Shown here: positions 59,016 to 64,000 of the stretch, piece by piece
How the letters are laid out: each line of letters begins with the position of its first letter
How positions within the stretch are numbered: the first letter of the stretch is position 1
DNA from: Carya illinoinensis
Taxonomy: Eukaryota; Streptophyta; Magnoliopsida; Fagales; Juglandaceae
Assembly (NCBI RefSeq): GCF_018687715.1
Contig: NC_056756.1
Span: 34,932,480 to 34,996,479, forward strand
Direction: 5' to 3'
Length of the DNA stretch: 64,000 nucleotides
Program-made: the position numbers and the translations under genes
Notes under the pieces: generated by a model
The model's database searches: none
What the model was told of the DNA's origin: nothing
Seen by the model: only the letters and a program-made list of their open reading frames with translations

Positions 59016-60398
59016 ATGGCTAGCCAATCCTCGAACAGCAGTCCATGACTTCACCGTCAAGGCTAGTTTCTCTGTTTTTTTTTTTTTTTTCTTTTTTTTT
59101 TTTTTTTTCTGGAAGTTATTTCCTTTGTTTACTTCATAGATGCTTTGCTTTTTCTATGGGTTTTGTTTTTATTTGGTTGGTATATTTCGTTTTAGCAAGA
59201 AAAGGTTTCGATTCTATACTTTCATTCAACAGTAAGCTGCTTGAGTGATGGGAAAATGAATGCTTTTGAACGAAATTTAGTTAGTGCTTTACTGCTGAAG
59301 TAGCCGTTTGTTTGGATGCTGAGAAAAACGATATGAAAATAATAATCAAAGGTACAACCAAAAAGCTGTGATTTTAGGTAGGGTTTCCTTTTGGTTCGCA
59401 AGTGTTTGCTTGGTAATTGTGATAGTTTCTTTAAATGTTGCAACTAAATGTCATAGGCGTCGGACTAGTCACTAGAATGTATACCTCTTTCTGCATAAGT
59501 GCAAGACGGAGTACTGATGGTTGTATCTTTATTCTTTAAGTTAAGAGCCTTAGCTAACTTAGCGTCCTAACTCCTAAGGAATAGTCACGTTTGTCTCGAC
59601 GTGGTTATCTTCCTTGAGGTCAGTTTGTGTCTTAGTTGAACGTAATGTATATTCATAAGTTGCCACGACCCAACTCCGTTCACCTCAGTCTGCTTTCGTG
59701 CTTGCAGGATGCTAGGGGAAATGATGTTGATCTTAGCCAGTATAAGGGGAAGATGCTCTTGATGGTCAATGTCTCATCCCAATGGTATGGTTTAGCTTTT
59801 CGTGTTTTATTTTTCTTTTTAGATCTGTTAGTGCCTCTGTCTTATCAAGTGCGGAAAGTTGGCTCAATTCTGTTGGAGACTAAACATTGGATGATAATAT
59901 TTGGATCTGAATAAAATTAGCCAGTATGTGAATTATGCTCCTTTCTTTCTTGTTATTTAGCTGTAGTACTGGAGATTTAGTTCTGACGTTCACTTTTGAA
60001 AGATAGTGGATCTATCCTGTGACGTTCACTTTTGAAATTTGTGGGTAGACATGAGAGATTGAAAATTTGAAAGTAGCAATTGTTTTTTTTTTTTTTTTTT
60101 TTTTAATCATTGTATAATTGTACAAGACAGATTCAATTCATTCATTTGCTTCCTGGGTTTATGCCTTTTTTCTCCTAATCTTAGTTGGAGTAATGCCTGA
60201 TGAAACTTTATTTCATGCACTGTAAGGTGGATGTGAATGGTAAAGAAGCTGCTCCGTTGTACAAGTTCTTGAAGTCTAGCAATGGTGGGCCTATTTGGAG
60301 ACAATATAAAGTGGAATTTTTCTAAATTCCTGGTCGATAAAGATGGGAATGTTGTTGACCGTTATGCAAAGGTGGCCATAGAAAAAATGAAGCCATAG
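59016..60398 (+). pseudogene. Glutathione peroxidase (phospholipid hydroperoxide type) pseudogene
   Basis: Plant glutathione peroxidases reduce lipid and other hydroperoxides. The ATG at 59016 gives MASQSSNSSP, then a frame break, then HDFTVK-type sequence to about 59060. Exon 2 (59708-59784, between AG and GT) reads [20 protein letters not shown] and NVSSQ, stopping inside the codon of the catalytic Cys. The sequence then jumps to an AG at 60225-60226 followed by [18 protein letters not shown], a frame slip, [20 protein letters not shown], and an early end KMKP with TAG at 60396-60398. The middle exons with the catalytic Cys context and the Gln and Trp motifs are absent from the 440 bp between. 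The real C-terminal tail is replaced. It cannot make an active enzyme. Confidence 0.88.
60084..60104. repeat. Poly(T) tract in the deleted part of the peroxidase pseudogene
   Basis: About 21 T. Upstream, GACGTTCACTTTTGAAA occurs twice (59982 and 60021), a small local duplication in the same interval. Confidence 0.7.
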
Positions 60399-61849
60399 CT
60401 TGTTTTGTAATGGACTTTTGTTTTTGTACTGGACTTTTGCATTTGTATTGGACATGCCACTAAGTAATTATTCTAACATATTTTGGTGTATTGAGAAGTT
60501 GTACATGTCTATCTCGAACTTTGTTGGAGCTTGGAGTTGTAAATATGTGTAGCTCTAGTTTTGGTAATTTGACAAGTTCTACTAGACTTTTGCATCTAGT
60601 TGAAGTTTCAGTCAAATTACAAAGTCTAAGAAATGATACTGTCAACTATGATCTGTATGAAAACCGGCCTCAACCAACTTTTAATTTTGAGCATAGCCAT
60701 TAAACTTAGGCCACCATTTCACTTGTCAACAAAACAATAATATAATTATCTGAAAGTTCCAATATGATAACATATGAATCATGAAGTAAAGTCCATTCTG
60801 ATCTATCAAAAGTCGAATTATCTGCTTTCATTCTATCATCACAAACCTGCAACTATGCTTCTTTAAGAAAATCCACAAAAATACATCCAAACCACAAAAA
60901 TGCATTAAATCCACAAAAAATCCTTATATTACATTCAGGCAAAAAAGATACATTAAATCTACAAAAAAAAATCTTTGGATTACATTCAAGCCACATAAAT
61001 ACATTAAATCTAGAAAACAAATACATTAAAGTCTATAAAAATACATTAAATCTACAAAAAAAAAAAAAAAAAATCCCTAGATTACATTCAATCCACAAAC
61101 AAATACATTAAAGTCTACAAAAATACATTAAAGTCCACAAAAAATACATTGAAGTCCACAAAAATCCATTCAAGCCACAAAAATCATTTCAGTGGTTGTG
61201 ATCCGTCCATCCCATGGTGCAACGATTATGATCCATCAAACCCAAAGTGCATCTATAAAGAATAAAACCCAAATATTAACGTGGTGTCAATAAATTCATT
61301 AAAATATCAGAAAAAATTAGGATCCACTTACACTTTTTTTACTCTGGATCACTGTTTCTCAGAGTTGGGATCTAGTAATTCAAAAGCTGTGCTTTGTGGC
61401 ACACCCTGGTGATAATAAAAACAAAGCAATAAATGATATAACATACCACAGATGGAGGATTTGAGCTAGATGATGTTTGCGTAGATGGTTGTTCTTTCCC
61501 GTTTCCCATGCTGAGAATGAGACAAATGCATTGTCAATATATGCATGGATATATAAGCTGTTCAAAAAAAAAAAAATTACTCTACTTTTGAAAATTAGCA
61601 AAAGTAATGCCATTTGTTTATGATCTTAAATATAACTCAATTTTAAAACATGAAGATATATATGCTACATTTGTATGTGTCTGTAAGATGAGTGAACTAA
61701 TAATTAAAATGATGGAAAGCTATATATAATTAAATAGAATGAAGTAATTCAATTGCTTAAGCGTTAAATAGAGTGAGGACTATATATAGAATCCTTTATA
61801 GCCTAATTTTGGCGGTCAACATTTGTGAGTCAATTGATGTTTCTTTACC
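60399..61849. other. Gene-free stretch with an A-rich array
   Basis: After the pseudogene there are repeats of TGGACTTTTG-like words (60412-60458). A larger array at 60868-61185 is listed separately. From 61200 to 61849 no gene is supported; the 61380-61613 minus-strand frame has no domain. Confidence 0.45.
60868..61185. repeat. Tandem array of CCACAAAAATACATTAAA words
   Basis: At least ten variants of (C/T)ACAAAAATACATTAAAGTC, spaced 18 to 25 bp and interrupted by poly(A) runs. A longer unit (TCTACAAAAAAAAATC ... GATTACATTCAA) appears twice (about 60956-60991 and 61048-61090). Confidence 0.8.
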
Positions 61850-62030
61850 GAGCAATGCTACATACAGTCGTAGAATTGCAAACGCCGCGCAATCGCTTTG
61901 AAAAAGAGTGAGGTCCACAATTAAAAAGTTAGTTTTTTTTCATGTGGGTCCCATATTAATTTATTTTTTTCAAAGCGACTGCACGCCGCTTGCACAACCA
62001 CGACTGCAAATATCATTTCTCTTCTTTACC
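61841..62030. mobile_element. Mutator-type MITE with 9-bp target duplication
   Basis: The element is 61850-62021 (172 bp). Terminal inverted repeats of about 22 bp: GAGCAATGCTACATACAGTCGT at the left and GAGAAATGATATTTGCAGTCGT on the reverse strand at the right, 17 of 22 identical. It is flanked by a perfect 9-bp duplication TTCTTTACC (61841-61849 and 62022-62030), the length typical of Mutator-like elements. The interior is also largely inverted (GCGCAATCGCTTTGAAAAA against TTTTTCAAAGCGACTGCAC). No coding capacity. Confidence 0.88.
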
Positions 62031-63194
62031 AGATTATATCAATTATTGTCTAACATCCAGCTGTCCTTTTCCTGAATATTCCTTTGTCTTATCATAAAAT
62101 TTCTCCCACGTACATGGAATGGATAGATTGAGGACTGTATACAGGAAAACAATACCTCCAACTTATTTAATAAATGAAGAGGGTGACTTGCCCTCTCTTT
62201 CTGTATGTCCATGCACCATTTGTCTTCATCAAATTTCTTAAAGCTTCCTGACCGAAAGGAAATAGGCCCGTAGGTGGGGATGCCCAACAAGAATAGATAG
62301 CCATGATCATGCACATGTTGAACCAGTGTTAGGTATGCTATGAGGAGACAACCAACTGAAGTAGGATTTTCATAATGTAATGCCAAAATTTTTTGAGCAA
62401 TTTCTCAAACATTTCTCAAAGCAGGGCACCATCTAAATAGAAGGAAAAGGAAACCTTCATTTGAAGCTTTTTCAATTTAATCAAATGAAGAGGTAACAAA
62501 TAAACATCACATTATATACTGCAAGTGAAGATTGATGACCCTTTATTAAAAGAAAAAGTACTCAAAATCCATGAGTCTTTGCATTTACTTTGCGGCAACT
62601 TCGAATATACGTATGTTAATGCACAAACATGAGATTAAGATCAAAAGATCGGCAATTAATCTGTCTTCTCTGATCAACTATATGCATGTCACCATCTCGA
62701 TCGAAAGCTGCTTAAGCAAAACTACTTTGGTTGGCATACATAATCCATAACGACAGCACCAAATAAATTAAAGAATAGAAAATAAGAGAATAGAAAAGGC
62801 ATACACGCATGCATAAAAGTCCTATATATTTGCATAAAATACATGTACGCCTAATTACATGCGTTGCTTCAGCCTTAAAGAATCTAAAGTCAAAGACATG
62901 CATGCTTTTCTCTTCCAGAATCATGGAACTACATGCAGCCTTGGGAGATATACCATATATAGAACATACGTACCTCCAAGAATAATTTTCACTGAGATGA
63001 TGGCCTGACACAGATCCACCCACGAGGCCCGAACTCTGCTTGTGTCAAAGTACCCAAACTGTTCAAGACCAGAGCCACTCATTAAGCAAAATTTTGAAAC
63101 AAAACCTTGAAGAATGCCTGAAGAAATGTGTAAACACTCACCAAGAATATGTGGAGGACTGGGTTGGGAGAACTGAATCACCTCTCATGGCAAC
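62031..63194. other. Gene-free or unresolved stretch
   Basis: Two minus-strand open frames (62039-62386 and 62921-63181) have no domain I recognise. In 62970-63050 the minus strand shows a splice-like layout (GAACAG before TTTGGGTAC and GAG before GTACGT), so a small minus-strand gene is possible but not supported further. Confidence 0.3.
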
Positions 63195-63314
63195 CATAGA
63201 TCTCTATCTCACCCACCCTACTGCGACTCAGAGTTACGGGTACGTGATGACGGCGACCCAGACAACTGGACGGTGATAGCTAACCAAAGACATCGACCGG
63301 AGACGCACGGCACG

Positions 63315-63449
63315 ATGGCGAAGGCGACGTCTCTGCTTAGATCTCCCTCTCTCTGGTTTCACTCTGCATATCCTTCTCAAAATCTATTTCCCTCCATGAG
63401 TAGTGCTAGAGGTGGGCACAAATGTTTTCCTGCATGCGGACTCCACTGA
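63315..63449 (+). CDS. Possible first exon of an unidentified protein
   Basis: The ATG at 63315 in a GC-rich C/T leader opens MAKATSLLRSPSLWFHSAYP, rich in Arg and Ser and poor in acidic residues, like an organelle-targeting presequence. The frame continues through SMSSARGGHK and stops at TGA 63447-63449. A possible donor AGAG|GTGGGC lies at 63411-63412. No downstream exon was found in the window, and the following sequence looks like repeat DNA, so this may be a cut-off gene start. I do not recognise the family. Confidence 0.25.
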   Translation: MAKATSLLRSPSLWFHSAYPSQNLFPSMSSARGGHKCFPACGLH

Positions 63450-63480
63450 CGTGGCAGTCAGTGGAATTTTGCCACGTCAG
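63446..63480. promoter_or_regulatory. 11-bp perfect inverted repeat with ACGTGGC cores
   Basis: CTGACGTGGCA (63446-63456) and TGCCACGTCAG (63470-63480) are exact reverse complements 13 bp apart. Each contains ACGTGGC, the core of ABRE/G-box elements bound by bZIP factors. It could equally be part of a MITE. Confidence 0.45.
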
Positions 63481-63492
63481 CATTTATATTAA

Positions 63493-63543
63493 AAGAAGAA
63501 GAAGAAGAAGAAGAAGAAGAAGAAGAAGAAGAAGAAGAAGAAG
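63493..63543. repeat. (AAG)17 microsatellite
   Basis: Seventeen uninterrupted AAG units; the open frame over them (poly-Arg) is an artefact. Confidence 0.95.
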
Positions 63544-64000
63544 CAAACCAGTAGAAATTATGACATTTCAAGCTCGATGGATAGCAGGAAATACATTCAT
63601 CCTCTGTCTCGTACCTTTCATTCTTGCTATCTATTCATTCATCCAAAATCATTCAACATTATTACAGATTTGCTGCAGATCTTCATTCCCAAAATCATCC
63701 AAGCAGATCTCCTCTCTCTCGTATGATTTTGGTATAGAAATGAATGGATAGCAGCAAAATCATTCCCCTTGTAGATCTCCTCTCTCTCGTACCTTTCATC
63801 CTTTACTTTTCATAAAAAGTGTTCAAGATTAGCATAGCAGGGGAAATCAGATTCTCGATTCAGAGGCAGAAAATCGACAAAAGAAAAGCTAGCGAGGAGG
63901 TAATCTTCTCAGATCTAAGATTTAGAAATTGTTTTTGTATATTTCTATCTCTAGATTTTTAATATTTACCAATGGAGTATTTCTATGGAGTGAGAAGGCT
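63544..64000. other. Window end, nothing identified
   Basis: A local duplication of AGATCTCCTCTCTCTCGTA occurs at about 63703 and 63773. The C/T-rich stretch with GAGGAG|GTAATC at 63893-63904 could be a 5' untranslated exon of a gene beyond the window; no coding sequence is visible. Confidence 0.3.

Noticed and set aside
63422..63751. 109-codon open frame with a poly-Arg run
   Set aside because: Poly-Arg is the (AAG)17 repeat read in one frame; the rest has no domain.
1..64000. tRNA, rRNA, CRISPR or prokaryotic-type operons
   Set aside because: None seen; the introns and transposon types mark the window as plant nuclear DNA.

Overview
This is a eukaryotic plant nuclear window. It has GT-AG introns, AT-rich intergenic DNA, long simple-sequence tracts, LINE, Copia, long-LTR and CACTA debris, MITEs, and one seven-exon terpene synthase gene. 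Two MITE types (one opening GTTTGGAT with ATCTCATCTC runs, one opening GAGCAATGCTACATACAGTC) are sorts I associate with walnut and hickory relatives. A woody eudicot, perhaps Juglandaceae, is therefore my guess and not something the sequence proves.

Layout. 1-8172: gene-free retroelement-like DNA with several tandem arrays. 8173-19564: an old LINE (LINE-1) split by a younger, nearly complete LINE (LINE-2, 12260-18154) with a 13-bp target duplication. 19565-23244: AT-rich DNA, the 3' end of a CACTA transposon with remnants of its transposase, a 300-bp direct duplication and a second CACTA-type end. 23245-43909: long LTR-like repeats (B, C, D) of one family in both orientations. C is split by a third, full-length LINE (LINE-3, 27670-33709, 17-bp target duplication), and D carries a nested MITE. 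43910-47321: gene-poor. 47322-48901: a minus-strand TRIM-like element and a MITE. 49008-51920: an intact TPS-a type sesquiterpene synthase gene (TATA box, seven exons, 561 aa). 52800-57355: a complete but decayed Copia retrotransposon with matching 193-bp LTRs and a 5-bp target duplication. 59016-60398: a glutathione peroxidase pseudogene without its catalytic exons. 61850-62021: a Mutator-type MITE with a 9-bp target duplication. 62022-64000: simple repeats and a possible gene-start fragment.

Only the terpene synthase looks like a working host gene. It would convert farnesyl diphosphate to a sesquiterpene in the cytosol. Its promoter has about 100 bp of clear space before a MITE and a retroelement LTR. 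Every LINE and the Copia element carries stops or frameshifts, so none looks autonomous. The most unusual patterns are the stop/start overlap between ORF1 and ORF2 in all three LINEs, the stops falling mainly at Gln and Trp codons, and the 3'-terminal block shared by LINE-2 and LINE-3. I found no gene system that I would call new.
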